Below, one piece after another: positions 42,396 to 50,973 of a DNA stretch of 64,000 nucleotides. Under the pieces are notes generated by a model. The model saw only the letters and a list, made by a program, of their open reading frames with translations. It did no database searches and was not told the DNA's origin. The stretch covers positions 1-64,000 of the forward strand of contig NZ_FNAM01000004.1 in NCBI RefSeq assembly GCF_900101845.1, written 5' to 3'. How positions within the stretch are numbered: the stretch's first letter is position 1; every line of letters starts with the position of its first letter. The position numbers were made by a program, and so were the translations under genes. Source of the DNA: Sporomusa acidovorans. Lineage in GTDB: Bacteria; Bacillota; Negativicutes; Sporomusales; Sporomusaceae.

Positions 42396-43631
42396 TTATA
42401 AAACATCATCGGCAGCATCAGCTAAAAAATCGGTCTCTTCTTCCAGTCTTTGTTCTGTTAATTCTGCTGCCGTCATTTTTACTGTTTCATTGTAAATATA
42501 CATTATATCCAACGATTCCAAGGCTGCCCGGACATAGGTACGGATGGGCTGCGATCCGAGTTCATCCACCAGCACCCGCACATCAAGCACCGGAATCCAG
42601 TCGTAGGCAATACCATGAATATCAGCCAGCGTTTCCAGCATTTCTATTAAAACATCACTGCCAACAGGCGCCACCACCGGACTATCACTGCCAATCGCCC
42701 GCTCAAAGAAAACCTCCATTTCCCGCCTGGCCACCTCGCCAAAACGTTCCTCTGCCATCGCAGGCATAATCGTTCGGTCATCTTTGCCACCGCCGTACCA
42801 AATATCATCTTGCAGGCGGGTAGCAGCAGCTGCCAAAGTATAAATGGGATACTGCATCGACTCCGCCCAGTTAAGCAGCCAAGCCAAATTGCGATATGCC
42901 TTAAGCCTGCCAAGTGCACCTAAGCGACCGACTAGTTCCAGTTCATCAATCAGAATCACCCAGCCATTGTAGCCGCACAGCCGGATAGCATCTGCCATTA
43001 CCCCGAAATACGCACCCGCATGCTCACCAACCCGGAACGGAGGCAGCTTAGGAAAATTCGCCTGGCGGGCCGCCCGATGGATTCGTTTTAACTCAGGCAT
43101 CGGCAACCTAATCCCTGTCAGATCGCCATACAATAGGTTTTGCTCTTCGCCGCTGGTATGGAAAAAATTCTCCAACACCAAGGCAGGCAAGGGATGTGTA
43201 TAGCGTTCCGGTTCAACTACCAGACTATTCTCTAAGTCCTCGATACTGCCTGCACTCAGCGCCCGTTCAATCCCCATAATCGTCGAATCCGGTGTCCTGA
43301 CTCTTGGAGCTACCCTGCTGAAAAACTGCAGCAAATTATGGCAGGATACCTCGCGGCTTAAAGAAACCATGCTGACTGCAAACCCCATATCAAGCGCAAT
43401 ATGCTCGATTGTTGTCAATGCATGCGTCTTCCCTTGACCATACTGTCCCCAGACAATTCGCCCCCGTGGAATACGGCCTTCGGAAAAAGTAAGCAAATCC
43501 GAACGGATAGAGTCTGTAAGATTTGGTCGCAAATCCGGCAAACGTCGTGTCGAAATCCGGGTGGGTACACCGGCTCTCAGTGATTCTACCACCCGCACAG
43601 CATTCAGTCTGCTTACATCATATTGTTCCAT
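42396..43631 (-). CDS. BrxD-like (DUF2791) P-loop ATPase, second of a tandem pair
   Basis: 411 residues. N-terminal segment DVSRLNAVRVVESLRAGVPT precedes Walker A at residues 62-69 (WGQYGQGKTHAL); Walker B is WVILIDELELVG at 224-231. The arrangement (VxSLRxGVPxR, then G-rGRIVWGxYGxGKTH) matches the BREX BrxD family. A C-terminal winged-helix-like region follows (LIEMLETLADIHGIAYDWIP). It begins inside the last 14 bases of the preceding ATPase gene and so is coupled to it. ATG 43631 has AGGAGTGAGG upstream. Predicted motor acting on DNA with the adjacent SNF2 helicase (inference). Confidence 0.7.
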   Translation of the reverse strand: MEQYDVSRLNAVRVVESLRAGVPTRISTRRLPDLRPNLTDSIRSDLLTFSEGRIPRGRIVWGQYGQGKTHALTTIEHIALDMGFAVSMVSLSREVSCHNLLQFFSRVAPRVRTPDSTIMGIERALSAGSIEDLENSLVVEPERYTHPLPALVLENFFHTSGEEQNLLYGDLTGIRLPMPELKRIHRAARQANFPKLPPFRVGEHAGAYFGVMADAIRLCGYNGWVILIDELELVGRLGALGRLKAYRNLAWLLNWAESMQYPIYTLAAAATRLQDDIWYGGGKDDRTIMPAMAEERFGEVARREMEVFFERAIGSDSPVVAPVGSDVLIEMLETLADIHGIAYDWIPVLDVRVLVDELGSQPIRTYVRAALESLDIMYIYNETVKMTAAELTEQRLEEETDFLADAADDVL

Positions 43632-44832
43632 GGCTTTCCTCACTCCTTGCCGCCAGCAGCGCGTTCTCCATCACCGCTCTCCTGAGTACACTTTCCTGTG
43701 AAGTATCCGGCATACCCTCCCGGTAACGCCGCTCAAATCCTTTTTGCTTAAAGAACTGCGACAAGCGAGCTGATAACCGTTCGGGAAAATCGTCGCCAAC
43801 TGCGTCATAATGAGCATCCACATCCACAATATCAGCAAATGGATTAAACCGCGTTGACGGCACCAGTCCGGTCTGCAGGCGCATCCAGAGCGCTTCATAG
43901 CTTTTGAATCCGCGCCGTTCATTGTCAATTATCGCTCGCTGCCCTGACAAAACCACCAATAGGCCATTTAAGAGCTCCACATCGTCAATCATCTGGCGAA
44001 ACAACTCACAGGTATCTTTAATGGCATTCGGTGTATAGCGAAACCTACCCGTTTCCGGCACTCGCTCGGTAATCGCCTCAAGATCGTCAATCAACACGAC
44101 TAGTCCCGGCATACCCGCCTGTTCCAATAGCCGAATCAATGAATTCAGCCAATACCGGGCATTTACCCGTTTTAGCTGCTCCAGCAATCCTGTCTCCTGC
44201 TGTTCCTGCTTATCCAGTTTTTCACCAGACAGCCATTTTAGACGCAATTGAAACAAATCACTGTCCATCCCGGCCGTCAGTCCATCATACGCCGTAGTAT
44301 ATGCAAAGGTAACAAATGACGGACCAAAGTCAATTTCCCGGAAAGTCCTGACTGCCGCATTCCGGATTTCCCGCTCGGCATCATAGCGGGCGAACCCATC
44401 TTCAATCAAAAGCGGCAGCAGCCTGCCTTCTCCCTGATAACGCTCCTTGCCGTAACCCAGCCTTTCCGCTACTTTAAGACACAAGCCTTTTACCAGCGCT
44501 GTAAGATTCAAACCTTGAAAGATACTCCGATACAAATTAGGCAAATCATTAATCCTGCATTCCATTTCCCTCACCGATAAGTATACCGCGGCATATCCCA
44601 GACTGCGGGCATCAGCTTCCACACAGCGCAGCAGATGGGTCTTGCCAATCCCCTCGCTGCCCACCAGCACCTTAACTTTACTGCCGCCGCTGGCAATATA
44701 ATTCTGCAGATAGTGCCGTTTAAAGGTGTCCAGCCACACTTCACGCCCCAGGGTTAATCCCTGCAGCCACTCCGGACTGTAGGGAGGTTCCCCTGCCTGC
44801 AGTGCCGCCAAGTCCCGGTCATAAAAAAGCAT
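43618..44832 (-). CDS. BrxD-like P-loop ATPase, first of a tandem pair
   Basis: 404 residues. Walker A GSEGIGKTHLLR at 58-65 and Walker B LVVLIDDLEAI at 244-251; an EWLQGLTLGREVWLDTFKRH start precedes them. It resembles BrxC/BrxD-type AAA ATPases more than cell-cycle or replication AAA proteins, but diverges from the second ATPase (only the P-loop and the ordering are shared). Distinct paralogous motors could form a hetero-oligomer. It follows the coiled-coil gene by two bases and overlaps the second ATPase gene. Confidence 0.65.
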   Translation of the reverse strand: MLFYDRDLAALQAGEPPYSPEWLQGLTLGREVWLDTFKRHYLQNYIASGGSKVKVLVGSEGIGKTHLLRCVEADARSLGYAAVYLSVREMECRINDLPNLYRSIFQGLNLTALVKGLCLKVAERLGYGKERYQGEGRLLPLLIEDGFARYDAEREIRNAAVRTFREIDFGPSFVTFAYTTAYDGLTAGMDSDLFQLRLKWLSGEKLDKQEQQETGLLEQLKRVNARYWLNSLIRLLEQAGMPGLVVLIDDLEAITERVPETGRFRYTPNAIKDTCELFRQMIDDVELLNGLLVVLSGQRAIIDNERRGFKSYEALWMRLQTGLVPSTRFNPFADIVDVDAHYDAVGDDFPERLSARLSQFFKQKGFERRYREGMPDTSQESVLRRAVMENALLAARSEESHGTI

Positions 44833-44834
44833 AG

Positions 44835-45638
44835 CTATTCAACCACCTTATGGACAGTGAGACTGCTGACCCGGCTCTCCCGTCCCCGGCTGTCAACAAT
44901 CGTCACCGCCTTTTCCTGCTTGCGGGGAAAACCAAATTCAAACTGGTACTCATCCAGCTTCATTTCAAACTGCTCCTTTAGCCGCCCCAATTCAAACAAA
45001 AACAACGGCTTCGGGTACTCCTGCCGCGAACCGCGTTTCAAGGTCAACAACTCATACAGTTCTTCCAGCGCCACTGCCCGTCCCCAGAGTACATTACCTT
45101 CCCGGTAGGCAAGCCTGTTAGCTACCTTGTAGGCGCCTAATAGTTCGCGCATAAAGCCTGTCCCGTCAAAGCGTTTGCCGATCAGTTTCTGATACCTGAC
45201 CCCAACCCATTTCGTCACCTGTTTAGGCTGCATTGCCACCGTTTTTTCCTGCTTACGTCCAATGGCCAGACGAATTTCCTTTTCTTCAACAGCCACCGTC
45301 AATTTAAAGGGGACAAACTCATACTGCGGAAACGATCCCTGCAGCGGTATCCCCGCGGCAAGCAGTGCTTGTTCCAACTCCTGGCGGTACTCTTCACTCT
45401 CAACATACCGGCCGTTTTGCTCCATTTCCTGCACTAAGTCCTGTCTATAAATCGACCAAGATTGCGTCAATTCCTCCACTCTGCCGGAATAAACGGCCAG
45501 CGCCTTGTCAAAACTACGAAAATCCCAGGCACTTCCCGCATTTTTTACCGCTGCCCAATTTTTCGACAATTGCTTTGCCAAACCATCCACTTTTTCCACA
45601 GTCGACTTTTCCCGAATTTCCTTACTGATTTCCTCCAT
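44835..45638 (-). CDS. Coiled-coil protein heading the ATPase operon, family not recognised
   Basis: About 267 residues from ATG 45638 behind GAGGAG. The N-terminal 110 residues are helical and charged (MEEISKEIREKSTVEKVDGL, YRQDLVQEMEQNGRYVESEE). A beta-rich core follows (QYEFVPFKLTVAVEEKEIRL, then AIGRKQEKTVAMQPKQVT). A helical C-terminal part ends in a short beta element (KAVTIVDSRGRESRVSS). No catalytic motif, signal or membrane helix was seen. Its position recalls the TerB-like genes placed before BrxD-like ATPases in other Firmicutes; it could be the DNA- or partner-binding subunit. Confidence 0.5.
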   Translation of the reverse strand: MEEISKEIREKSTVEKVDGLAKQLSKNWAAVKNAGSAWDFRSFDKALAVYSGRVEELTQSWSIYRQDLVQEMEQNGRYVESEEYRQELEQALLAAGIPLQGSFPQYEFVPFKLTVAVEEKEIRLAIGRKQEKTVAMQPKQVTKWVGVRYQKLIGKRFDGTGFMRELLGAYKVANRLAYREGNVLWGRAVALEELYELLTLKRGSRQEYPKPLFLFELGRLKEQFEMKLDEYQFEFGFPRKQEKAVTIVDSRGRESRVSSLTVHKVVE

Positions 45639-45694
45639 CAATATCCACTCCTCAAACAATTAAGGACTTATATCCCATTTTTTCTCTATAATAT

Positions 45695-45723
45695 ATTGTA
45701 CCCGGCTGTTATAGCAAGGTCAA
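45695..45723 (-). promoter_or_regulatory. Sigma-A promoter for the ATPase operon
   Basis: On the minus strand TTGACC - 17 bases - TACAAT, with the predicted start near 45688 and a roughly 50-base leader before the coiled-coil gene. Both hexamers are close to consensus. On the plus strand TATAAT at 45852-45857 precedes the SNF2 gene without a clear -35. Confidence 0.65.
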
Positions 45724-45890
45724 TAACCGTTCTGACCAAAACAACCCGCTTTATCCTTTCCGGCACAGGGGGCTGAATTAGAAAAGATGCCACACGGCAG
45801 GATATTTTCCTGTACTAAGCGAAACCACCTTTAGATAACTTTTTCTGTATCTATAATCAACCGTTCATAAAAAGGAGCAATAAAGCCTTC

Positions 45891-48800
45891 ATGCTAATCC
45901 TACATGCTGCCTGGATCAAGGAAAAAAATGACGGCGCCATTCCCCGGCTATTTCTCTGGGCGGAAGACACAGCAATTCTCGCCGCTTTCCAAGAAAAAAA
46001 ATTGTCCACAGACACCGGAAAAACCCGCTTCCACCCCTTCGCCGCACCGGTCAACGAACTTCGCAACCTCTTTAACCATTATACCGACGACCAGGGCACT
46101 CACGTTATCTACCGCAGCCTGGCTACAGTATCCATACTCTTTCTTCCTTCCGGCATAACCGGTCCCTTCCCTTCGCCACAATGCCTTGCCGCCTGCGTCC
46201 AGAAGACTGAGCCTACAGAGGCAGCCTTTCACCCCTGGAAGCTCTCCGGGCTTTCCTTTCCCCCGTCCGAAGCAGCGGCATTACTCCCGCTGCTTGCCAA
46301 AATCGGTACTGCACCGCCCCCAAAGGCCCTACCCGGAGCCGACTTTACTTACCTTGTAATCCTCTTGACGCTAACCCGCCGTCTAATCCTGGAACAACAA
46401 TATGTGCCCATGCTAGCCAAGCACACCTACCGCACAACGACCTGGTATCAAGCCTGCTGGCAGCCTTATCTTGAAGAAGCAGCCGGCACGCTTGACCGCA
46501 TCGTCCAGGCAATGCCTGAATCCTTTTGCCATATTAAAGAATATACCCCCTCTGCCAATCTGCATTATTTCCGTCCGGACAAAAAACAAACTGTTACCAG
46601 TTTTTTCAATGCGATGGTTAACAGCTGTGTAAAGGAAGCGCTTGCTATTTATGATCACCATGACTTAAAAAATGCTTATGCTGCATTATCCGCTCCCATG
46701 AACAATTGGCTGCAGCTACTGACGCTGAACAATAACCTTAGTCTGCAGCTTCCTCCCAAACAGGCCGAACAGTTTCATCAGTCACTGCTGCGCTGGCAGC
46801 AAAATCTTTGGCCTGCCTCAGAACAAAACAAGCTGTTTCGCACTTGTCTCCGGTTGGAAGAACCCTCTAATTCCGGTTGGCGGCTCAACTTTTTCCTTCA
46901 GCCCGCCGATGACCTCAGCCTGCTCGTTCCGGCTGAAGCCGTTTGGGCAGACCAGCAAAACCCCGGCTTGCAGCAAATATTACTGTGCGATTTGGCTGCA
47001 GCCGCCAAAATCTTTGCACCAATTACTGCCGTCTTACACGAACCCTGCCCCACCGGGGTTGACCTAACCACTGAAAATGCCTATGCCTTTTTATCCGAAA
47101 GCACCGGATTTCTTAAGCAGTCAGGCTTTGGCATTATTGTCCCCAATTGGTGGCACAAAGAAACCACCCCCATTAAACTGACGGTCGAGGCTGAAGATTT
47201 CCCCGCAAATTCTTTTTTAGGACTAAATGCACTGGCTGCCTATAAACTGGAGGCCACGATCGGCGACCAACAAGTAAGTTTGGCTGAACTGGAAAATATC
47301 GTCGCATACAAGCTTCCCCTGGTACAAATGGCAGGCCGCTGGCTGGAAATATCCCCGGCCCAAGCCGCTGCCGCGCTTGCCATGCTGCGCAACAGGCAAA
47401 ATAACAACAGACTTATCTCCCTCAGCAGCTTGCTGCATTGCAGCCTCAATGACGGCGATTTTGACCCTGATGAACAAACAGAGCCTGACACTTCCCCCTT
47501 AATCACGGTAAAGGCCACCGGGCACCTGCAAACCCTCCTGCAGCGCCTGAGCGGGCAGCAAACGCTCCCCGAACTTGCTGCACCGACTGCCTTTCAGGGC
47601 ACCCTGCGCCCCTATCAATTGCGAGGCATGAGCTGGCTCTGCTTCCTGCGAGGCTTGGGGCTGGGCGCCTGTTTGGCTGATGACATGGGACTCGGCAAAA
47701 CCATTCAAATCATCGCCTATCTGCTGCACAATAAGCAAACCGGGAGCAAGCAAGCACCCACCCTCATCATCTGCCCAACCTCAGTTATTGGCAACTGGCG
47801 GCGGGAAATTGCCAAATTCGCCCCTAACCTCACATTGATCGTCCATCACGGCAGCAACCGCCTGTCAGGCGGCCAATTTCTGCAAGCGGCACAAACCGCC
47901 GATGTTGTCATCAGCACCTACACCCTGGCCCTCCGGGACGAAGAACTGTTTACTTCGTTTACCTGGGATAACGTCATTCTGGATGAAGCCCAAAACATTA
48001 AAAATCCGTCAACCAAACAAACCCTCAGTATCAATCAACTCAAAGCCACTTCCCGGATTGCCCTGACAGGAACGCCTGTCGAAAATCGGTTAAGCGAGCT
48101 ATGGTCGATCTTGCATTTCATCAATCCCGGCTACCTGGGAACATTGATCCAATTCAAGCAGCGCTATGCCACTCCTATCGAACGCACTGGCGACCAAGAA
48201 CGCCAACATTCCTTGCAGCGCCTTATTAAACCCTTCCTGCTGCGCCGGCTTAAAACTGATAAAACCATCATTCACGATCTGCCGGAAAAACAGGAAACAA
48301 AAATTTACTGCCCACTAACCAAGGAACAGGCCACACTTTATGCCGCTGTCCTTGAGGTAATGCTGCCGCAAATTGAAGCTGCCACGATCTTTACCCGCAA
48401 AGCCCTAATTGCCGCCACCCTGACCAAGCTCAAGCAAGTGTGCAACCACCCGGCGCATTTTTTAAAAGACGGCAGCCTTCTCGACAACCGTTCCGGCAAA
48501 CTAACCCGTCTTATAGAAATGCTGGAAGAACTTTGCGAAGAAAACCGCCGCGCCCTCATTTTCACCCAGTATACCCAGATGGGCGAACTGCTGCGGCAAT
48601 ACCTGGAACAAATATTCCCTGTAACGGTTCCCTTTTTGCATGGCGGCCTCAAACAAAGCGAGCGGGATCAGCTTGTCACCGCTTTCTGTGACGAACAGGC
48701 TGCGCAACCTTTTTTTATTCTATCCTTAAAAGCGGGCGGCGTAGGCCTCAACTTAACCCGGGCAGACACTGTATTCCATTTTGACCGCTGGTGGAACCCG

Positions 48801-49037
48801 GCGGTAGAGAACCAAGCCACCGACCGCGCTTTCCGGATTGGCCAAACAAAAAATGTCCAAGTATACAAATTCATTTGTCCGGGAACGCTGGAAGAACGCA
48901 TTGATGCCATGATCGAAAGCAAAAAAAGCCTGGCCGAAACCATCATCGGTACAGGCGAATCCTGGCTAAATCAACTATCCACAAGTGAACTCAAAGACAT
49001 CCTGACTTTGCGCGAAGCAGAATTGGAAGGAGAATAA
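45891..49037 (+). CDS. SNF2 family DNA helicase/translocase
   Basis: 1048 residues. The first 580 or so residues have no obvious motif and carry the SNF2-associated region. The motor follows: motif I LADDMGLGKTIQII, II WDNVILDEAQNIKNP (DEAQ), III SRIALTGTPVENRLSELWSI, LVIF-type LSLKAGGVGLNLTRADTVF and motif VI ATDRAFRIGQTKNVQVYKF. Rad54/HepA-like translocases remodel protein-DNA complexes. It is followed one base later by a SWIM zinc-finger gene, a pairing known from many bacteria. It diverges from the tandem ATPase operon across a 250-base region with both promoters. AAAGGAG precedes the ATG. Confidence 0.92.
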   Translation: MLILHAAWIKEKNDGAIPRLFLWAEDTAILAAFQEKKLSTDTGKTRFHPFAAPVNELRNLFNHYTDDQGTHVIYRSLATVSILFLPSGITGPFPSPQCLAACVQKTEPTEAAFHPWKLSGLSFPPSEAAALLPLLAKIGTAPPPKALPGADFTYLVILLTLTRRLILEQQYVPMLAKHTYRTTTWYQACWQPYLEEAAGTLDRIVQAMPESFCHIKEYTPSANLHYFRPDKKQTVTSFFNAMVNSCVKEALAIYDHHDLKNAYAALSAPMNNWLQLLTLNNNLSLQLPPKQAEQFHQSLLRWQQNLWPASEQNKLFRTCLRLEEPSNSGWRLNFFLQPADDLSLLVPAEAVWADQQNPGLQQILLCDLAAAAKIFAPITAVLHEPCPTGVDLTTENAYAFLSESTGFLKQSGFGIIVPNWWHKETTPIKLTVEAEDFPANSFLGLNALAAYKLEATIGDQQVSLAELENIVAYKLPLVQMAGRWLEISPAQAAAALAMLRNRQNNNRLISLSSLLHCSLNDGDFDPDEQTEPDTSPLITVKATGHLQTLLQRLSGQQTLPELAAPTAFQGTLRPYQLRGMSWLCFLRGLGLGACLADDMGLGKTIQIIAYLLHNKQTGSKQAPTLIICPTSVIGNWRREIAKFAPNLTLIVHHGSNRLSGGQFLQAAQTADVVISTYTLALRDEELFTSFTWDNVILDEAQNIKNPSTKQTLSINQLKATSRIALTGTPVENRLSELWSILHFINPGYLGTLIQFKQRYATPIERTGDQERQHSLQRLIKPFLLRRLKTDKTIIHDLPEKQETKIYCPLTKEQATLYAAVLEVMLPQIEAATIFTRKALIAATLTKLKQVCNHPAHFLKDGSLLDNRSGKLTRLIEMLEELCEENRRALIFTQYTQMGELLRQYLEQIFPVTVPFLHGGLKQSERDQLVTAFCDEQAAQPFFILSLKAGGVGLNLTRADTVFHFDRWWNPAVENQATDRAFRIGQTKNVQVYKFICPGTLEERIDAMIESKKSLAETIIGTGESWLNQLSTSELKDILTLREAELEGE

Positions 49038-49038
49038 T

Positions 49039-49800
49039 ATGGACCACTGGACAAAGTTTCTGGCAGCGCAAGGACTGGAAAACCGCCTGCAGCGAGGCCT
49101 ACGTTACGCCCGTCAGGGACACGTGCTAAACATCGAAATCAGCAAAAGCCGGATTACCGCCCGGGTGCAAGGCTCGCGTGCCAGACCCTACCGGGTGGAA
49201 ATCCGGCTAAAAGCATTCCCACCTGAAATATGGGACAGTATCATCACAATCATCGCCAGTCAGGCCGCTCTTTCCGCTGCTATCATAACCGGCGAAATGC
49301 CGGAAGATATTGAAAACATCTTCCACAAGGCCGGGTTTTCGCTCTTCCCGCAATCACTAAAAGAAATTGCCGCCGAATGCTCTTGTCCCGACATAGCCAA
49401 TCCCTGCAAACACATTGCTGCCATCTTCTACATCCTGGGTCAGGAGTTGACAAAAGACCCCTTCGTCATCTTTCTGCTGCGCGGCAAAACAAAAGACTCC
49501 TTGCTAGCCGACCTGACGAAAAAAAGATCTTCGTTGCAACAAGCGCTCTTGTCACCAGCACCGGATAACTCACTGCGAATAGAAAATTCACCGCAAGCCC
49601 CTAATCTTGCACATATCATCAAAAACTATTGGCAAACTGGCGACAATCTCGCCGACCTTCCCCTTGCCACCAATCCCCCCCAGTCCCCTTGCCTGCTGCT
49701 GCACCGTCTCGGCAAACCGCCGGACTGGCCGGACGAACCGGACTTTATCGAAGTAATGGCACCCCTGTATGAGCATGTCAGCAGACAGTTTCGCTCCTGA
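49039..49800 (+). CDS. SWIM zinc-finger protein
   Basis: 253 residues. The SWIM signature C-x-C-x(n)-C-x-H is in AAECSCPDIANPCKHIAAIF, preceded by a helical-beta region (NRLQRGLRYARQGHVLNIEI). SWIM domains bind zinc and are thought to contact DNA or proteins next to SNF2 motors. The gene starts one base after the SNF2 stop, so the two products probably work together. Confidence 0.85.
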   Translation: MDHWTKFLAAQGLENRLQRGLRYARQGHVLNIEISKSRITARVQGSRARPYRVEIRLKAFPPEIWDSIITIIASQAALSAAIITGEMPEDIENIFHKAGFSLFPQSLKEIAAECSCPDIANPCKHIAAIFYILGQELTKDPFVIFLLRGKTKDSLLADLTKKRSSLQQALLSPAPDNSLRIENSPQAPNLAHIIKNYWQTGDNLADLPLATNPPQSPCLLLHRLGKPPDWPDEPDFIEVMAPLYEHVSRQFRS

Positions 49801-49835
49801 CGATGACTTATTATACCATATTGCCTGGAAAACTT

Positions 49836-50475
49836 TTAGGACGCCTTCCTCAGGGAACTCGTCATCTCGGTTTCGAAATCGGCTAAATTCACTCCAAAGC
49901 TATGATAAAAAGCATTTTCCGCACTCTCGCCTTTACCTATAATCCATGCGGTCTACCACCTGCGCCCCAGCCGTTTCCACCATTCCTTCCAGCAGCCATT
50001 TCACAGCAGCCGCCTGATTGCCGGCAAGGTTGCGCTGTACCTGATGGGTGGTTTCATGGGCAGTCAAAAAAGTCTTTTGCCTGTCGGACGGAACTCCGTC
50101 CATATTAATAATAATCCGTCCCGGCTCGGCAACCGCATCAGTGCCTTTAATAGCCCTGGCCGCCTCGATCTCACTAATGTGAAACCTTGCCATCACTTTC
50201 GACAGATAGGCCTGCCGGTTGCGTACCAGAATAATCTGAATAAGTGATTTCGTGTTCAGACCGGCCTCCTGAAAAAAGCGCATCGTTTCCCCTGCCACCC
50301 GTTCAATCACCGCGGCTTCCGTCTCCGACACATCAGCTTGGCACTCAATCGTAATTGCCGCTTGCCTGCCGGCGGATACAGGCGGGACATTCGCCTGAGC
50401 GCAGGCAGTTAAGGAAGCAGCAGCTATCATCAATAAGACGAAACAACCAATGAGCAAGTTAATTTTATTTTTCAT
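49836..50475 (-). pseudogene. HExxH lipoprotein (gluzincin-like peptidase) with a frameshift near the C terminus
   Basis: The chosen ATG (50475) opens a lipoprotein signal with lipobox LTAC (Cys25). A zinc site HETTH lies at residues 140-144 and the third ligand Glu163 in WLLEGMVE. After ...VVDRMDYR a TAA stops the frame at about 49933. Shifting by one base restores a natural continuation (ENAFYHSFGVNLADFETEMT, ending SSLRKAS) to 49836, which resembles the usual C-terminal segment of such peptidases. One base is therefore missing around 49935-49947. The active site is complete, so a shortened protein may still be made. Confidence 0.7.
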
Positions 50476-50511
50476 AACCAGAAAAGGAATCATTGACGTC
50501 ATTGTGTGGCA

Positions 50512-50727
50512 CTACGTCAATGATTCCTCTAATTTTTCTCCAAGTAAATGTACCATATTAATAATATCCGTAAAACCCTTCTCCATCTTAACTTCAAGAG
50601 CTGCCATATTCTGCTTTAGGCCGCTGACGTCCTGGCGCAGCCCTTCTGTAACGGCACTATTGTGGCCTACGATTTGAATCAGCTGAACCATCATTTTTTC
50701 AATATGGTCAAAACGTTCCTCACTCAT
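50512..50727 (-). CDS. Small coiled-coil protein with a GHNxAVTE motif
   Basis: 71 residues: MSEERFDHIEKMMVQLIQIV, then GHNSAVTEGLRQDVSGLKQN, MAALEVKMEKGFTDIINMVH and LLGEKLEESLT. The GHNxAVTE and MEKGFxDxIxM motifs are shared with the 125-residue protein at 34295, which has an added coiled coil between them. AAGGAGG precedes the ATG. Role unknown. Confidence 0.6.
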   Translation of the reverse strand: MSEERFDHIEKMMVQLIQIVGHNSAVTEGLRQDVSGLKQNMAALEVKMEKGFTDIINMVHLLGEKLEESLT

Positions 50728-50796
50728 AGGCAGCCTCCTTACTTCAATGCATTATAATTATACCATAACTATTTTTCCTGCCCTATAGCTTTTTGA

Positions 50797-50900
50797 ATAA
50801 AAAGATTATACTCAACAACATCTCTTTGCAACCGAGTGACCAATAAACTCAGCATATGACAATACTTTATAATAACGGTGCCTAGTATTTCTTGGCATAG
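50797..50900. repeat. Decayed mobile-element pieces
   Basis: Bases 50797-50840 match 58355-58396 over about 42 bases (42-bp imperfect repeat). On the minus strand from ATG 50898, MPRNTRHRY and the preceding GGGTGATATCT match the 5' end of the Y1 transposase gene at 41148. No intact gene remains between the coiled-coil gene and the element at 50974. Confidence 0.55.
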
Positions 50901-50973
50901 ATATCACCCAAGATATTTTATTCCAGAATTATAATGCCCTGCGAAGCTCTCTGATTTCGTTGTCAGCAGGGAT

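Noticed and set aside
42396-43631. Calling the ATPase cluster a BREX system
   Set aside because: The ATPases resemble BrxD, but PglX, PglZ, BrxA, BrxB and a Lon-like protease are absent from the window, so the name would overstate the evidence.
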